A stretch of 64,000 nucleotides of DNA from Dactylosporangium sp. AC04546 (GCF_022095675.1 NZ_JAHYSG010000004.1:62001-126000); one strand, 5' to 3'. Positions 53,472 through 63,138 are shown, numbered from the stretch's first letter. A program made the numbers and translations. Notes: generated from the letters alone by a model not told the origin.

Positions 53472-55583
53472 ATGGCGGGCGTGTGGGATCGGCTGGCACG
53501 GCTGGTGACCGGCCGGAAAGGCGCATGGCTGGTACTGGTCGCGGGGCTGGTGCTCGCGGCCGGCGTGGCGGGAGCGCTGCGGGGGGCGCAGGCACCCGGA
53601 GCGGCCGACAGTTTGCCGACCGGGTCGGAGTCCGCGCGGGTGCGGCAGTTGGCGGAACGGTTCCCGCACCACGAGCTGGCGCCGGTTGTGGCGGTCTTCA
53701 CCCGTCCCGACGGCGCCCGGCTGAGCAGCGATGATCTGGCCGCGGCTGGCGACATCGGGCGGCGGCTGGGGCAGCGGGTGCATCAGCAGCCCTCGCCGCC
53801 GATCGTGTCCGACGACGGCAAGGCGGCGGCGGTCAACGTGATGGTCGACGCCGACCGGCCGAACGCCCAGGTCGCCCAGACCATTGACCAGTTACGCGCC
53901 ACCGGCCGGGAGGCGGCGCCGGCCGGGTTGACGGTCCAGATCACCGGCGGGCCGGCGTTCGGGGCCGACATCGCCTCCGCGTTCGACGGCGCGAACTTCA
54001 CGCTGCTGGCGGTGACGATCGGCATCGTGGCGGTGCTGCTGCTCATCACGTACCGGTCACCGATCCTGTGGCTGGTACCGCTGGCCGTGGTGGGCCTGGC
54101 CGACCAGGTCGCCGCGGCGGTGACGGCCGAGCTGGGTGCGGTGGCGAACCTGCGGTTCGACGCTGGCATCATCAGCGTGCTGGTGTTCGGCGCGGGCACC
54201 AACTATGCGCTGCTGCTGATCTCCCGGTACCGCGAGGAGCTGCACCGGGCCGGCGAGCACCGGGCGGCGCTGGCCGCGGCGGTACGCGGCACCGGCCCGG
54301 CGATCCTGGCCAGCAACGTCACCGTGGTGGCCTCGCTGCTGACACTGCTGTTGGCCGCCATGCCCAACACGCGCGGGCTGGGGGTGGCCGCAGCGGCCGG
54401 GTTGGCGATCGCGCTGCTGTTCGCGTTGCTGGTACTGCCGGCGGCGCTCGCGGTGTGCGGGCGGCGGCTGTTCTGGCCGTTCGTGCCCCGGCCGGGTACC
54501 GCACCGGCCGTGGGCCGGCTGTGGCGGCGGGTGGCGAGCGCGGTGACGCGACGGCCGGCGCCGGTCGTGGTGGCCTCGCTGCTGGGGCTGGCGGTGCTGG
54601 CCAGCGGACTGGTCGACACCCGGATCGGGCTCAGCCAGCTGGAGCAGTTCCGCGTGAAGTCCGAGTCGGCGGCCGGGCTGGAGGTGCTAGCGCGCCACTT
54701 CCCGGCCGGCGAGTCGGACCCGCTGATCGTCATCGCCAAGGCCTCGGCCGCCGACGCGGTGGCGGGTGCGGCGCGTACCGTGCGGGGCGTGACCTCGGTG
54801 CGCCCGTCCGGCACCGCCGACGGGCTGGCGAAGTTCACCGTGATCGGCTCGGCGCAGCCGGGCGGCACCGCGAGCCTCGACACCGTTCGCGACCTCCGCG
54901 CCGCGGTGCACGCGGTACCGGACGCCGACGCGCTCGTGGGCGGGCCGGACGCCGAGGACCTGGACGTACGGGCCGCGTCGCGCGACGACCTGCTCCGTAT
55001 CGCACCGCTCATCCTGGCCGTGGCGCTGCTGCTGCTCATCGCGCTCCTGAGGGCATTGCTGGCCCCGCTGCTACTGGTCCTGGTCAACGTCGCCTCGGCG
55101 GTGGCCGCCATCGGGGCCGGAACGTTCGTCGGTACGCGGCTGTTCGGGTTCCCGGCGCTGGACGTCAACGTGCCCCTGATCGCGTTCCTCTTCCTGGTCG
55201 CGCTGGGCATCGACTACACGATCTTCCTGGCCCACCGCACCCGGCAGGAAGCCGCTGCCCACGGCACCCGTACGGGCGTGATCGAGGCGGCCGGCCACAC
55301 CGGCGCCGTGATCACCAGCGCCGGGGTCGTACTGGCCGGCGTGTTCGCCGCGCTCGGCGTGCTGCCGTTGACCACGCTGGCACAGCTGGGTCTCATCGTC
55401 GGACTCGGCGTTCTGGTCGACACCCTGCTGGTGCGCAGCATCGTGGTACCCGCGGTGGTGGCATTGGCAGGCGACCGGATCTGGTGGCCGAGCCGGCGCG
55501 GCCGGAATCCAGTGGTCCCCGTGCAGCCGTCCGCGCCGGACGGTGAATCCCGTTCGGCCGAGCGGACGCGTCGGCTACCGTGA
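53472..55583 (+). CDS. MMPL/RND-family exporter
   Basis: 703 residues. One N-terminal span, an extracellular domain (about 40-170), a block of five to six spans (about 175-340), a second extracellular domain (about 380-510) and a second block of spans. MMPL hallmarks are ISVLVFGAGTNYALLLISRYREEL in the first block and FLFLVALGIDYTIFLAHRTRQE in the second, with Tyr/Asp proton-relay positions. It probably exports a lipid or drug. Start ATG 53472 (GTG 53469 possible). Its stop overlaps the histidine kinase start (GTGA). Confidence 0.9.
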   Translation: MAGVWDRLARLVTGRKGAWLVLVAGLVLAAGVAGALRGAQAPGAADSLPTGSESARVRQLAERFPHHELAPVVAVFTRPDGARLSSDDLAAAGDIGRRLGQRVHQQPSPPIVSDDGKAAAVNVMVDADRPNAQVAQTIDQLRATGREAAPAGLTVQITGGPAFGADIASAFDGANFTLLAVTIGIVAVLLLITYRSPILWLVPLAVVGLADQVAAAVTAELGAVANLRFDAGIISVLVFGAGTNYALLLISRYREELHRAGEHRAALAAAVRGTGPAILASNVTVVASLLTLLLAAMPNTRGLGVAAAAGLAIALLFALLVLPAALAVCGRRLFWPFVPRPGTAPAVGRLWRRVASAVTRRPAPVVVASLLGLAVLASGLVDTRIGLSQLEQFRVKSESAAGLEVLARHFPAGESDPLIVIAKASAADAVAGAARTVRGVTSVRPSGTADGLAKFTVIGSAQPGGTASLDTVRDLRAAVHAVPDADALVGGPDAEDLDVRAASRDDLLRIAPLILAVALLLLIALLRALLAPLLLVLVNVASAVAAIGAGTFVGTRLFGFPALDVNVPLIAFLFLVALGIDYTIFLAHRTRQEAAAHGTRTGVIEAAGHTGAVITSAGVVLAGVFAALGVLPLTTLAQLGLIVGLGVLVDTLLVRSIVVPAVVALAGDRIWWPSRRGRNPVVPVQPSAPDGESRSAERTRRLP

Positions 55584-56776
55584 TCACTATCATGTCAAAT
55601 GGCTGGTCACGGCCGGTGGCGCTGGTCCTGCTGCGCCGCAGCGAGCATGTGCTGTTCGTCGGTCTGCTGATGCTGGGCGTGGCCGGCGCGTGGCGGACAG
55701 GGTCGCGGCACTGGGTGCTGGCCGCCGGTGCGGTCGGGGTCGCCAGTTGGTACCTGGTCGGGATGCTGCTGGCCCGGCGGAGTCGAGCCCGGTGGCAGGC
55801 GGCGGGCTGGCTGGTGGTGCTCACCGCCGGCTGCGCGGCACTCGCCGTCGGTTCGGTCAGCTTCGTGTGGCTCGCGTTCCCGCTGTTCCTGCTCTATACC
55901 CAGCTGCTGCCCCTAGCCGCTTCGGTACCGGCGGTGGCGCTCGCGACCGTCGGCACCATCGCGGCCATCGCGCTCGACCGGGGTCGGCTGGACGCGCCGG
56001 CGGTGGTCGGGCCGCTGGTGGGCGCGGCGATCGCCGTGGTCATCACCGTGGTGTACCGGGACCTGGCCGAACAGGTGCGCCAGCGCGCCGAGCTGATCGA
56101 CGAGCTGACCGCCGCCCGTGACCAGTTGGCCGCCGCCGAGCGTCGGGCCGGGGTACTAGCCGAACGTGAACGGCTGGCCCGGGAGATCCACGACACCATT
56201 ACCCAGAGCCTGACCGGCATCGTCCTGGTGCTGCGTACCGCCCGCGACACCGACCCCGCCCAGGTCCCGGCGCTGCACGCCCAGCTGGACACCGCGATCA
56301 CCGCCGCCCGTGCCGCGCTGACCGACACCCGCCGGCTGGTACGCGCCCTGACCCCGGCCGAGCTGGCCAGCCGGTCGCTGCCTGAGGCGCTAGGCCGCAT
56401 TGTGGCCGACCAGCCCGGCGCAGGCACCCGGCTGCACGTGGAAGGTGAACCGGTAGGCCTGCCCACCCCCGTGGCGGTGACGCTGCTGCGCGGTGCGCAG
56501 GAGGCGCTGGCCAACGTGCGCGCCCACGCGCGGGCCCGGCGGGTGGAGGTGACGCTGACCTTCCTGCCCGAAGCGATCAGTCTCGACGTGGTCGACGACG
56601 GCATCGGCTTCGACCCCGCGCTGCCGGTCGGGCCCAGCACCGGTACCGGGCTGGGACTGGCCGGCCTGCGTGCCCGCGCCGCCGAGGTCGGCGGCAGCAT
56701 AGAGGTCGACTCGGCGCCCGGCCGGGGCACTGCGCTCAACCTCACCGTGCCTCGCGGGGAGGCAACCGATGTCTGA
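55580..56776 (+). CDS. NarL-type sensor histidine kinase
   Basis: 398 residues. Five to six N-terminal membrane spans (about 15-165), a coiled-coil, then a HisKA_3 dimerisation region with the phospho-acceptor His in REIHDTITQSLTGIVL and an ATPase domain (DDGIGFDP, GTGLGLAGLRARA). It has no large extracellular sensor, like DesK/LiaS kinases that sense membrane state. The GTG at 55580 overlaps the exporter stop, and its stop overlaps the regulator start by 8 bases, so all three are co-expressed. Confidence 0.92.
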   Translation: MITIMSNGWSRPVALVLLRRSEHVLFVGLLMLGVAGAWRTGSRHWVLAAGAVGVASWYLVGMLLARRSRARWQAAGWLVVLTAGCAALAVGSVSFVWLAFPLFLLYTQLLPLAASVPAVALATVGTIAAIALDRGRLDAPAVVGPLVGAAIAVVITVVYRDLAEQVRQRAELIDELTAARDQLAAAERRAGVLAERERLAREIHDTITQSLTGIVLVLRTARDTDPAQVPALHAQLDTAITAARAALTDTRRLVRALTPAELASRSLPEALGRIVADQPGAGTRLHVEGEPVGLPTPVAVTLLRGAQEALANVRAHARARRVEVTLTFLPEAISLDVVDDGIGFDPALPVGPSTGTGLGLAGLRARAAEVGGSIEVDSAPGRGTALNLTVPRGEATDV

Positions 56777-57395
56777 GATCCGTGTGTGGCTCGTCGACGA
56801 CCATCCGGTCGTGCGCGGCGGGCTGCGCGCCGCGCTCGACACCGACCCGGCCGTCAGCGTGGTCGGTGAGGCCTCCAGCGGCGAGGACGGCGTGGCCAAG
56901 GCCCGTACCCTGCGGCCGGACGTGGTACTGATGGACCTGCAGCTGGGCGCGGGCATCGACGGCGCCGAGGCCACCGCCCGCATCCGCCGGCTGCCCGACC
57001 CGCCGCTGGTGCTAATCCTGACCACCTACGACCGCGACGCCGACATCCTGCCGGCCATCGCTGCCGGCGCCAACGGATACCTACTCAAGGACGCCACCCC
57101 AGCCCAGCTGCTGGCCGCGGTGCACGACACCGCCGCCGGCCACACTGTGCTGGCCCCCTCGGTGGCCACACGGCTGGTCGAACGCACCCGGTCACCGCAG
57201 CAAGCGCTGACGGCCCGGGAGACGGAGATCCTGCGCATGGTCGCCGACGGGCTGTCCAACCAGGCCATCGGCCGCGCCTTGTTCATCACCGAGGCCACCG
57301 TCAAGTCCCATCTGGTCCAGGTGTTCACCAAGCTGCAGGTCGACAACCGCACCACCGCCGTGGCCGAAGCCCGCCGCCGCGGCATCATCGCCTGA
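56769..57395 (+). CDS. NarL/LuxR-family response regulator
   Basis: 208 residues. Receiver domain with the acidic pair VDDH, phospho-acceptor Asp in VVLMDLQLG and Lys in YLLKDATP, and a LuxR-type helix-turn-helix at the C-terminus (LTARETEILRMVADGLSNQA, then ATVKSHLVQVF). Partner of the overlapping kinase. Most likely it regulates the exporter gene at the head of this operon. Confidence 0.95.
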   Translation: MSEIRVWLVDDHPVVRGGLRAALDTDPAVSVVGEASSGEDGVAKARTLRPDVVLMDLQLGAGIDGAEATARIRRLPDPPLVLILTTYDRDADILPAIAAGANGYLLKDATPAQLLAAVHDTAAGHTVLAPSVATRLVERTRSPQQALTARETEILRMVADGLSNQAIGRALFITEATVKSHLVQVFTKLQVDNRTTAVAEARRRGIIA

Positions 57396-57556
57396 ACAAG
57401 CCTCCGTACGCAGAGCGGCGGATGTGGCCGCTTCCTCGGAGGTCGCGCGTCGTTCCCGAAACCGAGCTGAAGCTGGATACCTGGCCACTCGCCCACGGTC
57501 GGCGAGGACTGAGGCCACGGCATCGGCCTTCCGGGGCGGCCTGGCAGGATGGGGAG

Positions 57557-58105
57557 GTGTCCGACCTCGTCCTGATCCTGCGGTACCGCAAGGCGGTGAC
57601 GTACGGGCATCACGTGCTGCTCGCCGCCTTGGAGGAGCACGAGACCCCGACGGATTATGAGGTGGTCTTCGCGGAGTCGGCCGCGGCCACCGTCGAGGCC
57701 ATCAAGGCCGCGCGGGCCTCCCGGGTGCTCGTGCTGTGGTCGTTCTACTCGCCCGACGCGACCGCGCTGGCGGAGGAGCTGGCGGGCATCAAGGCGGCGG
57801 CCCCGGGCGCGGTGCATGTGGCGGGCGGGGTGCACGCCACGGCGGAGCCGGTGCAGACGCTCGACCAGGGCTGGGACATCGCCGCGGTCGGCGAGGGGGA
57901 GAGCACGCTGCTGGCGCTCGTGGACAGCGCCGGCGACCCGGCGGGCATCCAGGGCCTCGTCTATCGCGACGAGCACGGCAGTCTTCGACGAACGGGCAAG
58001 GCCCATCGCGAGCCGCTGGGGCGGTACCGGGCCTTTCCCCTCACGTACAAGCGCATGAACCCGATCGAGATCACCCGCGGCTGCGTCTACGCGTGCGCGT
58101 ACTAG
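57557..58105 (+). pseudogene. Truncated B12-binding/radical SAM protein
   Basis: 182 residues in place of an expected 380 or more. The N-terminal cobalamin-binding-type domain (VTYGHHVLLAALEEHETPTDYEVVF, VAGGVHATAEP, IAAVGEGEST) matches MJ1487-type B12/radical SAM proteins. The frame stops inside the iron-sulfur motif: ITRGCVYACAY is followed at once by TAG, where the third Cys should be. No catalytic barrel follows. The GTG at 57557 sits behind GGGGAG. The stop lies within the right direct repeat, indicating truncation by a rearrangement. Confidence 0.8.
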
Positions 58106-58119
58106 CCCCAACTACGCAC
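58086..58119 (+). repeat. Right copy of a 34-base direct repeat
   Basis: One mismatch to 53125-53158 (A instead of G at position 26 of the repeat). The first part is coding in the truncated radical SAM gene; the second part lies past its TAG stop. The following about 230 bases before the ATPase gene contain no intact gene, only a possible C-terminal coding relic ending at 58328. Confidence 0.9.
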
Positions 58120-58347
58120 TGAGCGCTGGAGACTGTTGGGGCGGCTCAGAGTTGCTGTAATCCCGGTCTGGTACGCCATGGCTGCGTGAGGCGGCATCGC
58201 AGTCGGCGAAGCGGCAACAGCGCAGCTTGACCGAGCATCAGCGAGGACGCAGTTGAGCACGATTCCCCCAGGTCGAACGGGTCGTCGACATGGCCACCCG
58301 GGTTCTGGCCCAGATGAGCGCGCTGTGACTAGCGGCCGGAACCGGGC

Positions 58348-61300
58348 TTAGTCGAGCCGCGAGCGTTCGAGCACCTCCTCGGTCGTGAGCGGACTGCGCG
58401 GGTGGTAGCTAAGGCAGAGCGGCGTCCGCACCTTCTGCGGTGCCTCACCCTCGGCCGCCAAGTAGAACTCGCCGGAGCGCAGCCGCGACACGTCGGGAAC
58501 GTCGCCGCCCTTCGCCTTCGCCATCTCTCGCGCGGCGTCGATCTGAATCGGGCTGTTCAGCAGGCCGAAGAACTGGGTGGCGGCGTTACCCGGAATGCGG
58601 TTGTGGAGCCCTTTCGGCGCCTGGGTGGCGAACACCAGCCCGAGACCGTACTTGCGCGCCTGAGAGGCCAGCGCGAGGGTGCTCTGCGTGCACGCCGTCA
58701 TGGTCCCCGATGGTGCAAGGGTCTGGGCCTCGTCCATCACGAACAGGCCGAGCAGGGGCCGGTCGCCGGCCGGATGCTTCTTGATGTAGGCGAAGAGCGC
58801 CATTTCGAGCTGATTGACGAAGCTTTGGCGCATGTCTTCCGACGGAAGGCCGACCAGGCTGATCACCGAGATCCGTGCGCGCTTGCCGTGCGATGGCGTG
58901 AGCAGGATCGCCGGGTCCAGCGGCGTGCTGTCGCCGCCGAACATCGGGTCATTGTCGATGGATGCGGTGAGCGTCTGGGCCAGCCCACTTGCGATTTTGT
59001 CCGCGCCGTCGAGCTCGCTGACGCCGTTCGGCAAGTCGGCGAGCGTGTCGATTAGGCCGCGCAAGGTGCCGCCGCCTCGGCGGCCATAGTGGTCGACCGC
59101 GCGCCGCAGGACGGCGAGACCGAGGTGTGCTTTGGCCGCCCGGCTATCCAGGCGAGCCCGCGGCGTCAGCGCAGCTACCGCAGAATCCACGGCCTCATTG
59201 AACTCGTCCGGGTCGTCGAGCACGCTTCTGAAGTCCGGCAACGGCTGAAAGCTCAGCGGCCTTCCGGTCTCCCGTCGTGGTGTCCACACCAGGACCTCGG
59301 TACCGGCGATGAAGGCCGCAGCTTTCTCCGCGTCCCCGGCACCCCATGCGTCGGGCGGTGCCGGCCAGGGATCGCCGAGCCTGGCCAGATCGTTGTTCGG
59401 GTCCAGCACGATGGCAGAGACGCCCTCGAGCGCGCACTCCTCGACGAGGCGCCGGATCAGCACCGTCTTGCCCGACCCGGAACCGGCAAAAATCGCGACG
59501 TGCTTGCGCAGCGACTCCATGGCCATGCGGACCGGTGCGCCGGTGGCATAGTCGTGGCCGACCGTCAGCATCGGAACCACGGACGACGCGCCGTTGACCG
59601 CCAGGTGCGGAACAGCCGGCGACCCGCCGGCCATGGCGTTCGGTTCGGTCGTCTCGGGTCGTTCCAGGTCTGCCATCGCTCGGCGGAATATTTCGATCTT
59701 GCTGGCCGGCCGGCGCGCCATCAACCACGCCCGAAGGTCGACGTGGGCCTCATCGAGCAGGACCTTTAGCGCGGCCAGCGTCCGCAAATCGGACTCGCCG
59801 AACGCGATCGTCGCCGTGTTCCGGCCCTTGAGCTCGTCGATGACGGTAAGCGTCTTGGGACCGGACCAGGCGCCGTTGCGCAGGAAGTAGAGCCGGCGCT
59901 TGGACACCCGGCCGTCGACGCCGGCGGCCATGGCCGCGCGCCTGATGCGGTGCAATGCGGCTACGCCGTGGTGCTTGGCACTGATGGCCCGGAAGGACCA
60001 GTGGGCCTGATCCTCGTTGTCCTCGTCGAGCGTGCGCCGCAGCCGCGCGTGCAGTGCCGGCTTGGCGCTCGGCGGACCGTCTTGGCTGAGGGTCTCCTCG
60101 GCCGCACCCTGCTCGATGATCCACGCCATCAGCCCGGCCGACAGCAGGCCCGGCACGACGGCGTCCTCGCGGTCGGGGTTGAGCGGTGCGGCGACGTCGG
60201 CTTCGTCCCGCAGTTCGGCGAAGCGGGCGTCGAGTTGATCGCGGACGTCATCCGGGATGTCAGTGGGGGCGAGCTGCGGCGCCGCGCTCTGCTCGGCGCT
60301 CGGCGGATCGCCCAACTTTCTGAGCTCGCGGACCTCGTCGTGCAGCAGGCAGTTCCGCACGTGCTCGTCGATTTCGATGAGCAACTGCCGCGGGGTGTGC
60401 TTCACCGCCGTGTCGAACGCCTCGGGGCGCACCGGCCACGTCGGGTAGGGCGGCGTGAACCGGACCTGGCGGTAGCTGTGGGCGAAGCGCTTCTCGATCA
60501 AGGTCCGGGCGATGGCCGGCTTCTGGATCGTCAGCATCTCCGCGGGCTCGCGGAACCGGTCGCGCACGGTGTCGGTCGTCCGGCTCTTGATGAGCATCCA
60601 CGACGGCGGGATGCACGCGACGAGGGTCAGGGTTCGCCGGGTGTACTCCCGCAGCGCCATGAGGCCGTGCGCGAGTTGCTCGAGGACAAGTATCTGGGCC
60701 CAGTCGCCGGTGCTCGACGGCTCGATCGGCTGGCCTTCCTGCGACGTGATCGACGACTGCGATATCAGCGTGTCGATCTGGTCGACGGCCATCACCGAGG
60801 GTCCGGTGAGCGCCAACAGCCGGGACAGCTCGCGGACGATCTCCTGTGCGGTGCGCGGCCGGCGCCGCATGCGCCATTTGGTGCGCTCCTCCGGATCGGC
60901 GTCCGGCTCGGAGCTGAAGTAGTTCTCCGCGAGGTCGCGATGCGTGACGTCGTCGGAGGCGGACAATGCGATCGCGCGTGCGGTGTCGTCGCACTCGCGC
61001 GCAACCTCCCGGTCGTGGTCGGCGAGGCCCTGGAGGAATGCGTCCAGGGCGGCCGGGGTCAGCTCCGTCTCGCCCATGACCGCCCGGCGCGCCGACCGGG
61101 GAGCGCCGACCACCGACGAGAGCCGCCGCAGGAACAGCCGCATCTGCGTATCGCTGCCCGGAACCGTGCGGAAGAGGCCGCTGAGCATCGAGTCCAGGAC
61201 GCTTTCCCAGAACCCCTTGGCATCCAGCACGCTCACCAGGAAGAAATAGCCGCCCTGATCCTGGATCTGCTGGCGGACCCAGCCGAGCATGTGCGTCTTG

Positions 61301-61506
61301 CCCGAGCCGCGTCGGCCCTTCAGCACCAGGCCCAGCGGGCTGCCGTCGGCGCTTTTGTGCGCGTCGGCCATGCCCGCCAGCACGTCGTTGACGACGCCCT
61401 GGTGTAGCCCTTCCACATGGAACATCGATGGGCGCCAGACGTCGTCGGGCACAGGCGCCCAGTCGAACCTGAGTGCCGCCAGAGCCTTGCGTTCGTCTTC
61501 GTTCAT
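58348..61506 (-). CDS. Dual P-loop ATPase with C-terminal HerA/FtsK-like domain
   Basis: 1052 residues. N-terminal AAA/STAND-like ATPase: Walker A KGRRGSGKTHML (63-74), Walker-B-like PSVMAVDQIDTLI (about 237-250), then an arginine-rich segment RTTDTVRDRFREP. The middle (about 390-630) is helical and unrecognised. C-terminal HerA/DUF87-like motor: Walker A FAGSGSGKTVLI (about 673-684), VLDPNNDLARLGDPW, Walker B FVMDEAQTLAPSG (about 922) and VFATQAPKGLHNRI. HerA-like motors form hexamers that pump DNA. The ATG at 61506 overlaps the stop of the winged-helix gene. Two motors in one chain beside a nuclease suggests DNA-targeting defence. Confidence 0.85.
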   Translation of the reverse strand: MNEDERKALAALRFDWAPVPDDVWRPSMFHVEGLHQGVVNDVLAGMADAHKSADGSPLGLVLKGRRGSGKTHMLGWVRQQIQDQGGYFFLVSVLDAKGFWESVLDSMLSGLFRTVPGSDTQMRLFLRRLSSVVGAPRSARRAVMGETELTPAALDAFLQGLADHDREVARECDDTARAIALSASDDVTHRDLAENYFSSEPDADPEERTKWRMRRRPRTAQEIVRELSRLLALTGPSVMAVDQIDTLISQSSITSQEGQPIEPSSTGDWAQILVLEQLAHGLMALREYTRRTLTLVACIPPSWMLIKSRTTDTVRDRFREPAEMLTIQKPAIARTLIEKRFAHSYRQVRFTPPYPTWPVRPEAFDTAVKHTPRQLLIEIDEHVRNCLLHDEVRELRKLGDPPSAEQSAAPQLAPTDIPDDVRDQLDARFAELRDEADVAAPLNPDREDAVVPGLLSAGLMAWIIEQGAAEETLSQDGPPSAKPALHARLRRTLDEDNEDQAHWSFRAISAKHHGVAALHRIRRAAMAAGVDGRVSKRRLYFLRNGAWSGPKTLTVIDELKGRNTATIAFGESDLRTLAALKVLLDEAHVDLRAWLMARRPASKIEIFRRAMADLERPETTEPNAMAGGSPAVPHLAVNGASSVVPMLTVGHDYATGAPVRMAMESLRKHVAIFAGSGSGKTVLIRRLVEECALEGVSAIVLDPNNDLARLGDPWPAPPDAWGAGDAEKAAAFIAGTEVLVWTPRRETGRPLSFQPLPDFRSVLDDPDEFNEAVDSAVAALTPRARLDSRAAKAHLGLAVLRRAVDHYGRRGGGTLRGLIDTLADLPNGVSELDGADKIASGLAQTLTASIDNDPMFGGDSTPLDPAILLTPSHGKRARISVISLVGLPSEDMRQSFVNQLEMALFAYIKKHPAGDRPLLGLFVMDEAQTLAPSGTMTACTQSTLALASQARKYGLGLVFATQAPKGLHNRIPGNAATQFFGLLNSPIQIDAAREMAKAKGGDVPDVSRLRSGEFYLAAEGEAPQKVRTPLCLSYHPRSPLTTEEVLERSRLD

Positions 61507-62126
61507 CGCGTTCCGATGGCCATGAGGTGCGTGTCCTGCCCCCCGACGCGCACGGCGTAGCGGCGGTCCTCGGCGGACAGCGTCTTCTGATTGGACTCGG
61601 GCATCATCTCGACGTCGTTGGCTCGGCTCAGCATGCTGAAGGCCTCGTCCAACGCGTCACTCGGCACATCGCTGAGCTTTCTCCGGACATCAGTGTGCTT
61701 CACCCACGCGCCGGGACGGGGCGCCAGCGATTTGTAAGCCTCGCGGATCCGTGCCTCGGGGTCGTCCTGTACCTCGGAGGTGTGGGAGAACATTTCGCTG
61801 AAGCGGTGGTATGCGCCGCGTCCCAGCACCCGTTCCCGCAGGTTGTCGTGCAACGCGCTCAAGGCCGCACCCAGTGCCTTGGCCCGAGGACTGTCGAAGT
61901 TCAGCGCCTGGTGCATACGATCCCAGCCTTTGTCGTCGAGCTGGTGGACGAAGGACCGGCCCACCTTCTCGCTCCTGACGTAGCCGGCTTCGTTGAGCCT
62001 TCTGCGGCTCTCGCCGGTGAGCGTGATCTGATAACGGCCCTGCAACTCGGGATTGGAGATTTCCCGGGCCTCCGCCATCAACACGATAAGCAGCGCGCTT
62101 TCCGAGGGAGTGAGATCGTCAGCCAC
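61503..62126 (-). CDS. Winged-helix-like protein of the ATPase/nuclease operon
   Basis: 207 residues. The N-terminal about 75 residues (LTPSESALLIVLMAEA, then LTGESRRRLNEAGYVRSEK and FVHQLDDKGWDRM) have the spacing of a MarR/PadR-type winged helix. The remainder is helical, with HTDVRRKLSDVPSDALDEAF, possibly a second winged helix. It may be the DNA-binding adaptor of the complex. The GTG at 62126 overlaps the nuclease stop by 8 bases (GTGGCTGA), and its stop overlaps the ATPase ATG by 4. Confidence 0.7.
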   Translation of the reverse strand: MADDLTPSESALLIVLMAEAREISNPELQGRYQITLTGESRRRLNEAGYVRSEKVGRSFVHQLDDKGWDRMHQALNFDSPRAKALGAALSALHDNLRERVLGRGAYHRFSEMFSHTSEVQDDPEARIREAYKSLAPRPGAWVKHTDVRRKLSDVPSDALDEAFSMLSRANDVEMMPESNQKTLSAEDRRYAVRVGGQDTHLMAIGTR

Positions 62127-63138
62127 CCTGCTGTCCTTTCGTTAAGTCATGCCTTCGGGTCCGAATGAGGTGTTCTATCTGAGCTGCCACCGCCTGCGCG
62201 TCGTACCGTACCCGCGCATTGGTGAACCTGAGCACGGCGTAGCCATCCAGCTGCAGCCGGACGTCGCGGTCCCGGTCGGCGTCGTACTGGGCGGCCCGGC
62301 AGTGCTCCGGCCCGTCGAGTTCCACCGCCACTCGCTCGGCCGGCCACAGCAGGTCGGGGCGGATCGGGTTGCGCACCGCGGCCGGCTGATAGATCGCGTT
62401 CCAAATCCGGCCGTACGCCCAATGCTCCTGCCGCCGCAGCACCGCCTCGAGCGTGGCCTCGACCGTGCTTCTCGGATGTGGTCGTCCGGCGGCCGCCGCG
62501 GCCGGTAACGGCGGTGGCGTGAGGTGCACGGTGCTGAAGCGCTCCAGGCCAGGCGACCTGGCCCCGGTGAGCCAGATGCCCAGCCGCCCGCGATCGGCGA
62601 GCCACTCCGCACCCGCAATTGCGACATTGCCGACCGGCATGGACAGCACCAGCCGATCGCGGCGGAAGCCCGATGCGATGACACGGGCCAGCCCCGCGAT
62701 CCGCGCCTCGGGACGCAGTCGTGCCCGCGGTGCCGCCCGGCCGGTGAGCGCACGTTCCGCGAGATCGGCAAGGAAGACGCTTGCGTACCCCGCGGCGCGG
62801 GCCCGCTCGATCGCCACGGCCCTGATCGCGGCCAACGCCGCCCCCTGGGTTCCGTCGAGCTCATCCGACTCGGGCAGCCACCCGTGGATCAACTGCCGGG
62901 CTATCGCGTCGAGGACATCGACCACCTCGGCCACGAAGGCCGCCGCCGTACCGTCGCCCGCGGTCGCGGGCACCACCTCGACGGACGCCGGGAGATCGTC
63001 GTGGCGAGCCATCGCCGCGACGACGTCGGCCGCCGTTACTCCGCTGAGATGCACGACGCGGTCGACCGGGATCTCGGCCAGCCGCTCGTGCCAGGCCGCC
63101 TTCCCGTCGCCGGGTTTCGTGATCGTTTCCGCCATCAC
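62119..63138 (-). CDS. DUF559-like (PD-(D/E)XK) nuclease-domain protein
   Basis: 339 residues. The C-terminal about 90 residues follow the DUF559/Vsr-like endonuclease pattern: RPDLLWPAERVAVELDGPEHC with Asp and Glu-x-Asp metal positions, then RDRDVRLQLDGYAVLRFTNARV. The N-terminal two thirds are Ala/Arg-rich helical sequence I do not recognise. The start is a GTG at 63138 overlapping the upstream stop (GTGA). Predicted effector nuclease of the operon; activity is not proven by the motif. Confidence 0.75.
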   Translation of the reverse strand: MMAETITKPGDGKAAWHERLAEIPVDRVVHLSGVTAADVVAAMARHDDLPASVEVVPATAGDGTAAAFVAEVVDVLDAIARQLIHGWLPESDELDGTQGAALAAIRAVAIERARAAGYASVFLADLAERALTGRAAPRARLRPEARIAGLARVIASGFRRDRLVLSMPVGNVAIAGAEWLADRGRLGIWLTGARSPGLERFSTVHLTPPPLPAAAAAGRPHPRSTVEATLEAVLRRQEHWAYGRIWNAIYQPAAVRNPIRPDLLWPAERVAVELDGPEHCRAAQYDADRDRDVRLQLDGYAVLRFTNARVRYDAQAVAAQIEHLIRTRRHDLTKGQQGG

